Positions 5,344-11,830 of a DNA stretch of 11,830 nt are shown piece by piece. Made by a program: the position numbers and the translations under genes. The DNA is taken from positions 1-11,830 of the forward strand of contig CAJOCV010000042.1 in assembly GCA_905233785.1 (NCBI GenBank), given 5' to 3'. The stretch is from an uncultured Oscillospiraceae bacterium. Lineage in GTDB: Bacteria; Bacillota; Clostridia; Oscillospirales; Oscillospiraceae. Under the pieces are notes generated by a model, which saw nothing but the letters and a program-made list of their open reading frames with translations, made no database searches and had not been told where the DNA came from. Numbering within the stretch: position 1 is the first letter of the stretch; each line of letters starts with the position of its first letter.

Positions 5344-7356
5344 ATGGAAACCAAAAACATTCGCAACATCGCCCTCCTCGGCCACGGCAACAGCGGCAAA
5401 ACCAGTTTGGCTGAGAGCATGCTCTTCGTCACCGGCGCCATTGACCGTATGGGCAAGGTCACCGATGGAAACACCGTCTGCGACTACGACGCCGAAGAGA
5501 TCAAGAGACAGATCACCATTTCCTCCTCCGTCGCTCCTGTGAGCTACGCCGGAAACAAGATCAATGTTCTCGACTGCCCCGGTTACTTCGACTTTGTGGG
5601 CGACGTGCTGTGCGCCCTGCGCGCTGTGGAAGCCGGCTTCATCCTGCTCACCGCGAAGGACGGTCTGTCTGTCGGCGCCGAGCGCAGCTGGAAGTATCTC
5701 AAGAACGCCAACCTCCCCGCCGCCTTCGTTGTTTCCAAGGTCGATGAGGAGCATGGCGACTACTTTGCCGTCGTCGAGGCGCTGCGCGCCAAATACGGCA
5801 GCATTGTCGCTCCCGTGACGATTCCCAGCTCTGACGGCAAGGGCGTCATCGACCTCGTGCACAATGTCTGCTACAGCTCCAACGGCGCCAAGACCGTCAA
5901 GGGCGCCGTCCCCGCCGCCGACGCCGGTCATGTCGAGGAGCTGCGCATGGAGCTGATGGAGACCGCCGCCGGCGCCACCGAGGAGCTCATGGAGAAGTTC
6001 TTTGACACCATGGAGCTCGATGAGGCCGATATGGTCGCCGGGATCAAGGCCGGTATGAAGGAGCGCTCCGTCGTCCCCGTGTTCGCGAGCGCCGCGATGC
6101 TGAACGTCGGCACGGAGGCTCTGCTGCAGGGCATTGTGGACTATGTTCCGAGCCCCGCCGAGATGGACGGTATCGACCCCAACGGTCCTGTCCTGGGCTT
6201 CGTGTTCAAGACCGTGTCCGACCAGTTCGGCAAGTACAGCTTCGTCAAGGTCATGAAGGGCACCATCACCTCCGACCTGTCTTTGCGCAACGTCCGCGCC
6301 TCCAGCACCGATAAGCTGGGTCGTCTCTACACCGCCTCCGGCAAGAAGATGACCGAGGTGAAGGACGCCTGCTGCGGCGACATCGTTGCCATCGGCAAGA
6401 TGGATTGGAAGACCGGCGACACCGTCTGCGATCCCAAGAACGAGGTCGAGCTGCCCGCCATCGAGATTCCCGAGCCCTGCTACTCCGTCGCCATCGCCCC
6501 CAAGACCAAGGGTCAGGACGACAAGGTCGCCACCGGCCTTGCCCGTCTCAACGAGGAAGACATTTCCTTCTCCCTGGTCAACAACGCCGAGACCCATCAG
6601 ATGGTCATCTCCGGCGCCGGCGACATTCAGGTCGATGTGCTCTGCGCCAAGCTCAAGAGCCGCTTCGGCGTCGATACCGAGCTCAAGCCCGCCCGCGTGG
6701 CTTACCGCGAGAAGATCAAGGGCCGCGTCGAGGCGCACGGCCGTCACAAGAAGCAGTCCGGCGGTTCCGGTCAGTTCGGTGACGTGTGGATTCGCTTTGA
6801 GCCGCAGGAGGAGCAGGACGAGATGATTTTTGCCGAGGAAGTCTTCGGCGGCTCTGTCCCCAAAAACTTCTTCCCCTCTGTCGAGAAGGGACTGCGCAAC
6901 GCGGTACAGAAGGGCGTTCTGGCGGGCTACCCGCTCGTCGGCCTGAAGGCCACGCTGTACGACGGCTCCTACCACCCCGTTGACTCCAACGATATGGCCT
7001 TCCAGACGGCCGCCCGTCTCGCCTATCAGGACGGTATCCCCAAGGCCAAGCCCACCATTCTCGAGCCCATCGGCCTGCTGCAGGTCACGATTCCCGACGC
7101 GAATCTGGGCGATATTATGAGCGACATTTCCTCCAAGCGCCGCGGCACCGTGCTCGGCATGAACGCCGAGGACGGCATGCAGACTGTCGAGGCTGAGGTT
7201 CCCATGGCGGAAATGGGCTCCTACACCATTGATCTGCGCTCCATGACCCAGGGCCGCGGTTCCTTCAGCCTGAAGTTTGTCCGTTACGAGGAAGCCCCCG
7301 GCAACGTGCAGCAGAAGGTCATTGAGGAAGCCAAGGCCATGGCCGAGAACGAGTAA
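5344..7356 (+). CDS. fusA2: elongation factor G-like translational GTPase (EF-G-2 type)
   Basis: This 670-residue protein has the EF-G domain order: a GTPase domain, a beta-barrel domain II, and domains III-V ending with the EF-G C-terminal fold (KRRGTVLGM, then MAEMGSYTIDLRSMTQGRGS). GTPase motifs are GHGNSGKT at residues 13-20, Thr58 in ITIS, DCPGYFDF at 77-84, SKVD at 131-134 and FASA. Canonical EF-G has AHIDAGKT, DTPGH and NKMD; here the catalytic His is Tyr81 and the Asn is Ser131. These changes match the EF-G-2/FusA2 group (for example the Thermus second EF-G, which also has GYGDF), whose role is unclear and which need not be the main translocase. ATG 5344 is chosen because GAGGAAG (5331-5337) precedes it; the upstream TTG 5323 has no ribosome site. 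Codons are strongly biased (GCC, GTC, GAC, AAG, ATC), suggesting high expression, in agreement with the consensus promoter. Confidence 0.93.
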   Translation: METKNIRNIALLGHGNSGKTSLAESMLFVTGAIDRMGKVTDGNTVCDYDAEEIKRQITISSSVAPVSYAGNKINVLDCPGYFDFVGDVLCALRAVEAGFILLTAKDGLSVGAERSWKYLKNANLPAAFVVSKVDEEHGDYFAVVEALRAKYGSIVAPVTIPSSDGKGVIDLVHNVCYSSNGAKTVKGAVPAADAGHVEELRMELMETAAGATEELMEKFFDTMELDEADMVAGIKAGMKERSVVPVFASAAMLNVGTEALLQGIVDYVPSPAEMDGIDPNGPVLGFVFKTVSDQFGKYSFVKVMKGTITSDLSLRNVRASSTDKLGRLYTASGKKMTEVKDACCGDIVAIGKMDWKTGDTVCDPKNEVELPAIEIPEPCYSVAIAPKTKGQDDKVATGLARLNEEDISFSLVNNAETHQMVISGAGDIQVDVLCAKLKSRFGVDTELKPARVAYREKIKGRVEAHGRHKKQSGGSGQFGDVWIRFEPQEEQDEMIFAEEVFGGSVPKNFFPSVEKGLRNAVQKGVLAGYPLVGLKATLYDGSYHPVDSNDMAFQTAARLAYQDGIPKAKPTILEPIGLLQVTIPDANLGDIMSDISSKRRGTVLGMNAEDGMQTVEAEVPMAEMGSYTIDLRSMTQGRGSFSLKFVRYEEAPGNVQQKVIEEAKAMAENE

Positions 7357-7362
7357 AGAAAG

Positions 7363-7398
7363 AACAAAACAGCGGCCTTCGCAGGCCGCTGTTTTGTT
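7363..7398. terminator. bidirectional terminator after the EF-G-like gene
   Basis: AACAAAACAGCGGCC (7363-7377) pairs perfectly with GGCCGCTGTTTTGTT (7384-7398) around a TTCGCA loop. The A- and T-rich outer arms supply a T tract on both strands. It starts six bases after the stop codon. Confidence 0.92.
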
Positions 7399-7416
7399 AG
7401 TTTTCAGTTTTCAGTT
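7399..7416 (+). repeat. short tandem repeat, unit AGTTTTC
   Basis: AGTTTTC occurs twice in tandem (7399-7405, 7406-7412) followed by AGTT. It fills the space between the terminator and the next start codon and leaves no room for a ribosome site. Confidence 0.55.
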
Positions 7417-7425
7417 ATTGATGCC

Positions 7426-8271
7426 ATGAACACAAAGTTATCCAACATCAAGAATATCGTCTGGGCAATCGCGATCGTGCTGTCGCTGGTCGCTGTGTTG
7501 GTGGGGCTGGGCTTTGCCGCCTTTACGCGAAATCACGGCGCGATCGAGCGGCCCACCGTTCTGCTGGGGCAAGCCGCCGCGCAACGGGACGCCGCCGCGG
7601 CCGTGGAGAAGAAGGCCGAAGCCGAAATGCAAACGGACGCGGGCACAGTCTACCTGCTGGGCGAGAGCGGGGACGCGGGGCAAGCATATATCGACTCGCT
7701 GACCTTTCTCACGGACAGCGCCCTGGTCGGCCTGCGCGACTACGGTCTGCTCTCCGGCGGCACCGCCACCACCCAGGTCTGGAGCAGCGCCTCGGGGGTC
7801 GTCCCGGCCTCTTCCCTTGCAAGCTTTACCATCCGCTATCCCGGCGACGGGTCGGAGATTTCCCCGGCGGACGCGGCGATGATCGCAAAGCCCAAAACGC
7901 TTTTGATCTCCCTGGGCAGCGACAGTCTTGCGCAGACAAGCGAGCAGGATTTTATTGCCGCGTTTGAGGCGCTCCTGCGCGCGATCCAGCAGGCCAGCCC
8001 CGACACGACCGTCATCGTCTCCACCCTCACCGGCGTCACGGAGGGCTATGCCGGCAGCGACGGGCTCACAAATGCCGTGATTGCCAACGCCAACCGCTGG
8101 CTCTCGAAGATCTGCGCCGATTGCGGGGTTTACCTGACCGACGCCGCCTCTGTCGTCAGCGACGCAAACGGCGCTCTGCTGTCGGAGTATGCCTCCACCA
8201 ACGGCAAGACTCCCAATTCCGCGGGATTAAGCCGCATCCTTCAGTACCTCCGCACCCACGCGGTTGCGTGA
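7426..8271 (+). CDS. membrane-anchored SGNH/GDSL-like protein, probably degenerate
   Basis: The 281-residue protein has a short cytoplasmic tail, one membrane segment at residues about 11-33, an Ala-rich linker with coiled-coil character (about 48-68) and an extracellular domain. That domain follows the SGNH hydrolase plan: FLTDSALVGL at 94-103 sits where GDSxxxGL carries the catalytic Ser (Ser98), then a beta strand LLISLGSDS at 159-167 where G-x-N-D is expected, and TNGKTPNSAG at 258-267 where D-G-x-H-P-N is expected. The Asn of block III is Asp166 and the catalytic His position is Thr262. So Ser is kept but Asn and His are lost, suggesting a binding role or altered chemistry. The ATG at 7426 is needed to keep the membrane anchor, but no ribosome site or promoter lies in the 27 bases after the upstream terminator. 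Confidence 0.7.
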   Translation: MNTKLSNIKNIVWAIAIVLSLVAVLVGLGFAAFTRNHGAIERPTVLLGQAAAQRDAAAAVEKKAEAEMQTDAGTVYLLGESGDAGQAYIDSLTFLTDSALVGLRDYGLLSGGTATTQVWSSASGVVPASSLASFTIRYPGDGSEISPADAAMIAKPKTLLISLGSDSLAQTSEQDFIAAFEALLRAIQQASPDTTVIVSTLTGVTEGYAGSDGLTNAVIANANRWLSKICADCGVYLTDAASVVSDANGALLSEYASTNGKTPNSAGLSRILQYLRTHAVA

Positions 8272-8294
8272 GGAAGAAGATGCTTGTTTTTTGC

Positions 8295-8409
8295 CTCCCC
8301 CTTTGGGGGAACTGTCACCGATGCTTGCGGCAGGAAAGGGCTTTTTGAGGACTCCGCCCCCTTTCAGGTTCGCTCGCAGGCTCACGCGACAGTTCCCCCG
8401 GAGGGGGAG
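8295..8409. repeat. GC-rich palindromic intergenic repeat (REP/MITE-like)
   Basis: The 22-base ends (8295-8316 and 8388-8409) are inverted copies matching at 20 of 22 positions. Each end is itself a small palindrome (CCCCC-N3-GGGGG), so the unit can fold into a branched structure about 115 bases long. No T tract follows in either direction and no gene lies inside. It resembles compact non-coding repeats scattered in many Clostridia genomes. No target duplication is clear. Confidence 0.65.
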
Positions 8410-8471
8410 TCGCCTATCTGCCCACGTTTAATTTTTTCCCTGCGGAATGTTTAAAAAATCTTGGGATTTTG

Positions 8472-8508
8472 TTCATAGCCAGGTCATAAATTCCAGGTAT
8501 ATTACAAT
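8472..8508 (+). promoter_or_regulatory. htrA promoter region with TTCATA-type direct repeats
   Basis: TTCATA (8472-8477) and GTCATA (8483-8488) are direct repeats 11 bases apart, one helical turn, ahead of -10 candidates TATATT (8498-8503) or TACAAT (8503-8508). No good -35 is present at the right distance, as expected for an activated promoter. TTCATA repeats spaced this way are typical of OmpR-family regulator sites, and in Bacillus the CssR regulator acts on htrA through similar boxes. The link to CssR is inference. Confidence 0.4.
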
Positions 8509-8553
8509 CACTCCAAAAAGAGAGCACATTCCATTATAAAAGAGGTCCTATTC

Positions 8554-10041
8554 ATGTTCGTGCCTGAAGAAGAGGCCGGCGAGGTTCGCGAGGAAAACAG
8601 CGGCGAACCGATCAGCGAGACCGTTTCCGAAACCGTCAGCGAAACCGAGCCCGAATCCATTCCCGAAACCGAAGGTATCAGCGAGGCTGCTCCCGAGGCA
8701 TCACGCGAAGAGAACAGCGAAGCGACCAACAGCGGCGAATACCACTTTAACCGGGACGAGTACAAAGAGCAGGTCTATGCCGACGCTCATTATGAGTCGG
8801 CAAGTGAGAGCACCGTCCCTCCCCGCTACTACTGTCCTCCCGAGCGCCCCGTCAAGGAGACGAAGGAGAAAAAGCCCCGCAAGTCCCACGGCTTTGTAAA
8901 GGCCGCGTGTCTGGCGCTGGTGTGCGCGATGCTGGGCGGCTACGCAGGCTCCGCCATCACGTCAGGGAATCTGAACACCCGCATCGACGAGCTGGAAAGC
9001 CGTCTTTCCCAGAATGAAACCGCGGTGGCCACCGTCACCAACTGGCAGAACGTCGTTTCCGCAAGTCCGGTAGCCAACGCCGCCGAGAGCAGCGCCTTGA
9101 GCGCTTCTCAGATTTATGATCTGGCCTGCCGTCAGGTGGTCGGCATCACTACCGATGTGACCTACACCAACTTCTTCGGCATGAAGAGCTCCTCCGCCGT
9201 CAGCGGCTCCGGCTTTATCATTTCAGCGGACGGCTATATCGTCACCAACTACCATGTCATCGAGTACGCCGTGCAGCAGGATTCGCCCATCACGGTCATG
9301 ACCTATGACGGCACCAAGTACACCGCCACCGTCGTCGGCACTGAGCAGGCAAATGACCTTGCGGTTTTGAAGATCGAAGCGACCGGCCTCACCCCCGCCA
9401 CCTTCGGCAGCAGCGAGAGTCTGCATGTGGGCGACGCGGTCTATGCTGTCGGCAACCCCCTCGGCGAGCTGGAGTTTTCAATGTCCAGCGGTCATGTGAG
9501 CGCGCTTGATCGCGTCATCACGACCGAGGAGTCTGAATCCATCAATATGTTCCAGATTGACGCGGCGGTGAACCCCGGCAACTCCGGCGGTCCGGTATAC
9601 AACAGCCTCGGTCAGGTGGTCGGCGTCGTCACGGCGAAATACAGCTCCACCGGCGTGGAGGGTCTGGGCTTTGCGATCCCCGCGAACGATGTCTCTTCCA
9701 TTGTGAATGATCTCATTACCAAAGGCTATGTGACCGGCAAGGCCTACATGGGCATCTGGATGGATGAGCGCTACAGCGCCATGTACGCGCAGTATTACAA
9801 CATGCCTCTCGGCGCCTATGTCTCCGATGTGAGCAGCGGCAGCTGCGCGGAGGCCGCCGGTATTCAAAAGGGCGACGTGATCACAAAGCTTGGCGACACG
9901 GAAATCAGCAGCTACACGGAGCTGAGAAACGCGGTCAAGCAGTATTCCGCCGGCGACACGGTGGAGATTGAGCTCTACCGCGCGGGCGAGAGCAAGACGA
10001 TTACCCTGACCTTTGACGAGGCCAAGCCCGAAGGGGCCTGA
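8554..10041 (+). CDS. htrA: HtrA/DegP-type membrane-anchored serine protease with PDZ domain
   Basis: This 495-residue protease degrades misfolded proteins outside the membrane. Order of parts: a 110-residue cytoplasmic tail rich in Glu, Ser and Thr with repeated SET units (residues about 21-40) and a basic stretch before the membrane (KETKEKKPRK); one membrane segment at about 113-135; a short coiled coil (about 140-160); a trypsin-like domain; and one PDZ domain at about 396-488. The catalytic triad is intact: His234 in TNYHVIE, Asp268 in ANDLAVLKIE and Ser344 in NPGNSGGP. The PDZ has IQKGDVITKLGDTEI. ATG 8554 follows AGAGGT (8541-8546) at a good distance. It has its own promoter region and its own terminator, so it is a single-gene unit. 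The acidic tail is long, but such tails are common in Clostridia homologues. Confidence 0.95.
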   Translation: MFVPEEEAGEVREENSGEPISETVSETVSETEPESIPETEGISEAAPEASREENSEATNSGEYHFNRDEYKEQVYADAHYESASESTVPPRYYCPPERPVKETKEKKPRKSHGFVKAACLALVCAMLGGYAGSAITSGNLNTRIDELESRLSQNETAVATVTNWQNVVSASPVANAAESSALSASQIYDLACRQVVGITTDVTYTNFFGMKSSSAVSGSGFIISADGYIVTNYHVIEYAVQQDSPITVMTYDGTKYTATVVGTEQANDLAVLKIEATGLTPATFGSSESLHVGDAVYAVGNPLGELEFSMSSGHVSALDRVITTEESESINMFQIDAAVNPGNSGGPVYNSLGQVVGVVTAKYSSTGVEGLGFAIPANDVSSIVNDLITKGYVTGKAYMGIWMDERYSAMYAQYYNMPLGAYVSDVSSGSCAEAAGIQKGDVITKLGDTEISSYTELRNAVKQYSAGDTVEIELYRAGESKTITLTFDEAKPEGA

Positions 10042-10119
10042 CGCCTCAGACGCAAACACGGTTTGCGATAACATTCGCCACTTTTCTACTTCTATACATC
10101 CTCTCTTTTCTCCCAAACG

Positions 10120-10157
10120 AAGAACTCCGGGTTAACCCCCGGGGTTCTTTGTTTTTT
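10120..10157 (+). terminator. rho-independent terminator after htrA
   Basis: AAGAACTCCGGG (10120-10131) pairs with CCCGGGGTTCTT (10138-10149) over 12 positions with one G-U pair and a six-base loop, followed by TTTGTTTTTT. Confidence 0.9.
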
Positions 10158-10158
10158 G

Positions 10159-10202
10159 GTAACTGTTCAGTCCCGTTCCGGGACTAAATTGTTACGTTTT
10201 TT
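10159..10202 (+). terminator. second terminator-like hairpin
   Basis: AGTCCCG (10169-10175) and CGGGACT (10179-10185) form the top of the stem and GTAAC (10159-10163) with GTTAC (10191-10195) the base, with three mismatches between. GTTTTTT follows. It sits directly behind the htrA terminator and could be a backup. Confidence 0.55.
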
Positions 10203-10214
10203 CGGAGAGAAGCT

Positions 10215-10254
10215 GGAGGGGCTGCAGAAAAATTCGTTTTTTCACAGCCCCTTC
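10215..10254. repeat. GGGGCTG hairpin, copy 2 of the recurring element
   Basis: GGAGGGGCTG (10215-10224) pairs with CAGCCCCTTC (10245-10254), with one G-U pair, around a T-rich loop. Bases 10234-10251 (tcgttttttcacagcccc) are identical to 4939-4956 behind pdp. The left arms differ (CTGCAG here, CTGTGAA there), so the right half is better conserved. Confidence 0.65.
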
Positions 10255-10286
10255 AAAAATAACAGTGTGAAACAGACTATTGCGTC

Positions 10287-10316
10287 TTGTGCTTCCGTAC
10301 TGGAATATGATACAAT
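10287..10316 (+). promoter_or_regulatory. extended -10 promoter of the GH2 gene
   Basis: TTGTGC (10287-10292) and TACAAT (10311-10316) are 18 bases apart, and TG at 10308-10309 gives an extended -10 (TGaTACAAT). Transcription would start near 10323, about 50 bases before the ATG. Confidence 0.65.
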
Positions 10317-10376
10317 CATAACGATATATTGTGCAGAATATGCAGCGCATGATTCTATATAACGGAGGAAGACAAC

Positions 10377-11830
10377 ATGATCAATCTTTGTAGCTCCTGG
10401 GAGTTTGCCGAAAACTGGTCGGAGGAGCTGCTTACCGGCGGCGGGGAGACCGTGGCCGTGCGCCTGCCCCACAGCGTCAGAGAGACGCCGCTTCATTACG
10501 CAGGCCCCCAGAACTACGAGGGCGTCTACGGCTACCGCCGCGCGCTGAACATCCCGGAGGAATACCGCGGCAAGCGGCTTTTCTTGCAGTTTGACGGCGC
10601 GGCGCATATCGCGGAGGTCTTTGTCAACGGCAAAAAGCTCTGCGAGCACCGCTGCGGCTACACCGCCTTTCGCACGGAGATCACGGACGCGGTAAGCTAT
10701 GGCGGCGAGAATACCGTCTGTGTAAAGCTTGACAGCACGGAAAACGGCGCGGTGCCGCCCTTCGGCTTCGTGATCGACTACCTGACCTACGGCGGGCTCT
10801 ACCGCGAAGTCTGGCTCGACGTGCGGGAGCGGGAGTATATCGAAGACCTCTATGTCTTCACCCCGAGCCTTGACAGGCTCGAGGCGCAGCTTACGCTTGT
10901 CGGGGAAGACAGGCTGGTGCGCCTTTCCGTCTGGGACGGGGAGAAGTGCCTGGCAAGCGAGATCGGCAACGAGCGCTTCACCATGCGCGTGCCCTACGCC
11001 AAGCCCTGGAGCCCGGAGAACCCCAAGCTCTACACCCTGCGCGCGGAGCTGCTGGATAAGCACATGCAGGTGCTCGACACGCAGGAGAAACGCTTCGGCT
11101 TCCGCACGGTGGACTTTCGCGCCGACGGCTTCTACCTCAACGGGAAGAAGAGCTTCCTGCGCGGCTTAAACCGCCATCAGTGCTACCCCTACATCGGCTA
11201 CGCCGCCCCGGCGCACCTGCAGTTTGAGGACGCGCGCATTCTGAAGGAGGAGCTGCACTGCAACGCCGTGCGCACCTCCCACTATCCCCAGAGCGGGCAC
11301 TTTATCGACGCCTGCGACGAGCTGGGGCTGATGGTCTTCACCGAGATCCCCGGCTGGCAGCACGTGGGGGACGCGGCCTGGCAGGAGCAGGCGGTGGAGA
11401 ATGTACGGGAGATGGTGACGCAGTACCGCAGCCACCCGAGCATTGTGCTCTGGGGCGTTCGCATCAACGAGAGCCAGGACAACGACGAATTCTATCAGCG
11501 CACCAACGAGCTTTGCCGCAAGCTCGATTCGAGCCGCCCCACCTCCGGCGTGCGCTACATCGAAAAGAGCAGCCTGCTCGAGGATGTTTACGCCTTCAAC
11601 GACTTCTCCCACACCGGAGAGAATCCCGGCTGCCGCCCCAAGGACAAGGTAACGCCCGATATGGGGAAAGCCCTGCTCATCTCCGAGCACAGCGGGCATA
11701 TGTTCCCCACCAAGAGCTTTGACCCCTGGGCAAAGCGCCAGGAGCACGCCCTGCGCCACGCGCGAGTTTTGAACGCCGCCATGGCCGACGGAGAACACGC
11801 CGGCTGCTTCGGCTGGTGCATGTTCGACTA
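10377..11830 (+). CDS. glycoside hydrolase family 2 (beta-galactosidase/glucuronidase-like), 3' end cut
   Basis: The first 484 residues are present and the frame is open at the window edge. With no signal peptide, the enzyme is cytoplasmic and would act on imported beta-linked sugars. Domain order is that of GH2: an N-terminal jelly-roll sugar-binding domain (about 1-150, with FDGAAHIAEVFVNG and YGGLYREVWL), an immunoglobulin-like domain (about 155-240), then the TIM barrel. The barrel shows FLRGLNRHQ (260-268), the signature region around AVRTSHYP, acid/base Glu365 in GVRINESQDN and probable nucleophile Glu437 in ISEHSGHMFPT. The exact substrate cannot be told; the RINESQD and EHSGHMFPTK forms belong to a GH2 subgroup usually labelled putative beta-galactosidase. 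ATG 10377 follows GGAGG (10364-10368) at 8 bases, behind its own promoter. No sugar transporter or regulator is seen in the window. Confidence 0.92.
   Translation, partial: MINLCSSWEFAENWSEELLTGGGETVAVRLPHSVRETPLHYAGPQNYEGVYGYRRALNIPEEYRGKRLFLQFDGAAHIAEVFVNGKKLCEHRCGYTAFRTEITDAVSYGGENTVCVKLDSTENGAVPPFGFVIDYLTYGGLYREVWLDVREREYIEDLYVFTPSLDRLEAQLTLVGEDRLVRLSVWDGEKCLASEIGNERFTMRVPYAKPWSPENPKLYTLRAELLDKHMQVLDTQEKRFGFRTVDFRADGFYLNGKKSFLRGLNRHQCYPYIGYAAPAHLQFEDARILKEELHCNAVRTSHYPQSGHFIDACDELGLMVFTEIPGWQHVGDAAWQEQAVENVREMVTQYRSHPSIVLWGVRINESQDNDEFYQRTNELCRKLDSSRPTSGVRYIEKSSLLEDVYAFNDFSHTGENPGCRPKDKVTPDMGKALLISEHSGHMFPTKSFDPWAKRQEHALRHARVLNAAMADGEHAGCFGWCMFD

Noticed and set aside
5239..6975. 578-residue minus-strand open frame opposite the EF-G-like gene
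   Set aside because: It is an antisense shadow caused by the strong third-position C bias of the real gene; no ribosome site or recognisable domain, and the plus strand encodes a clear EF-G-like protein.
10242..11063. 273-residue minus-strand frame opposite the GH2 gene
   Set aside because: Antisense shadow of a clear glycoside hydrolase with its own promoter and ribosome site.
1..11830. CRISPR array, rRNA genes or insertion-sequence transposase
   Set aside because: No regularly spaced repeats, no rRNA-like sequence and no transposase motifs were seen.

Overview
The window looks like a stretch of chromosome from a moderately high-GC Clostridia member, probably of the Oscillospiraceae type. 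The MazF, Pdp and HtrA proteins read like the Bacillus/Clostridium forms. Genes carry AGGAGG-type ribosome sites, and several sigma-A style promoters and U-tract terminators are visible. The genus cannot be fixed from sequence alone.

Region 1 (about 1-2440) is the end of an integrative element. It is visibly more AT-rich than the rest. It holds a 5'-truncated HNH-endonuclease-like gene, a long AT-rich gap, and a tyrosine integrase with its own near-consensus promoter and an unusual palindromic leader. The integrase gene ends about 100 bases from the 3' end of an intact tRNA-Pro(GGG) gene on the minus strand, the usual place for an element to integrate. The integrase 3' flank carries a partial, opposite-strand copy of the tRNA anticodon arm.

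Region 2 (2462-4960) is chromosomal: a MazF-type endoribonuclease with no visible antitoxin, a strong terminator, an unrecognised 138-residue protein whose start codon touches that terminator, and pyrimidine-nucleoside phosphorylase (pdp) with its own promoter.

Region 3 (4960-7400) contains a gene-free stretch, a consensus promoter, a structured leader with a possible short leader ORF, and an EF-G-like translational GTPase of the EF-G-2/FusA2 type with strongly biased codon use, closed by a strong bidirectional terminator.

Region 4 (7400-10160) carries a membrane-anchored SGNH/GDSL-like protein whose later catalytic blocks look degenerate, a GC-rich palindromic intergenic repeat, and an HtrA/DegP-type membrane-anchored serine protease with a PDZ domain. 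Upstream of the protease are direct repeats resembling a response-regulator box.

Region 5 (10160-11830) has stacked hairpins, an extended -10 promoter, and the first 484 codons of a family 2 glycoside hydrolase that runs off the window.

The genes are mostly single transcription units separated by terminators, not one operon. The functional threads are the mobile element (HNH, integrase, tRNA target), nucleoside salvage (pdp), translation (tRNA, EF-G-like, MazF cutting RNA), envelope quality control (HtrA, SGNH-like) and sugar breakdown (GH2).
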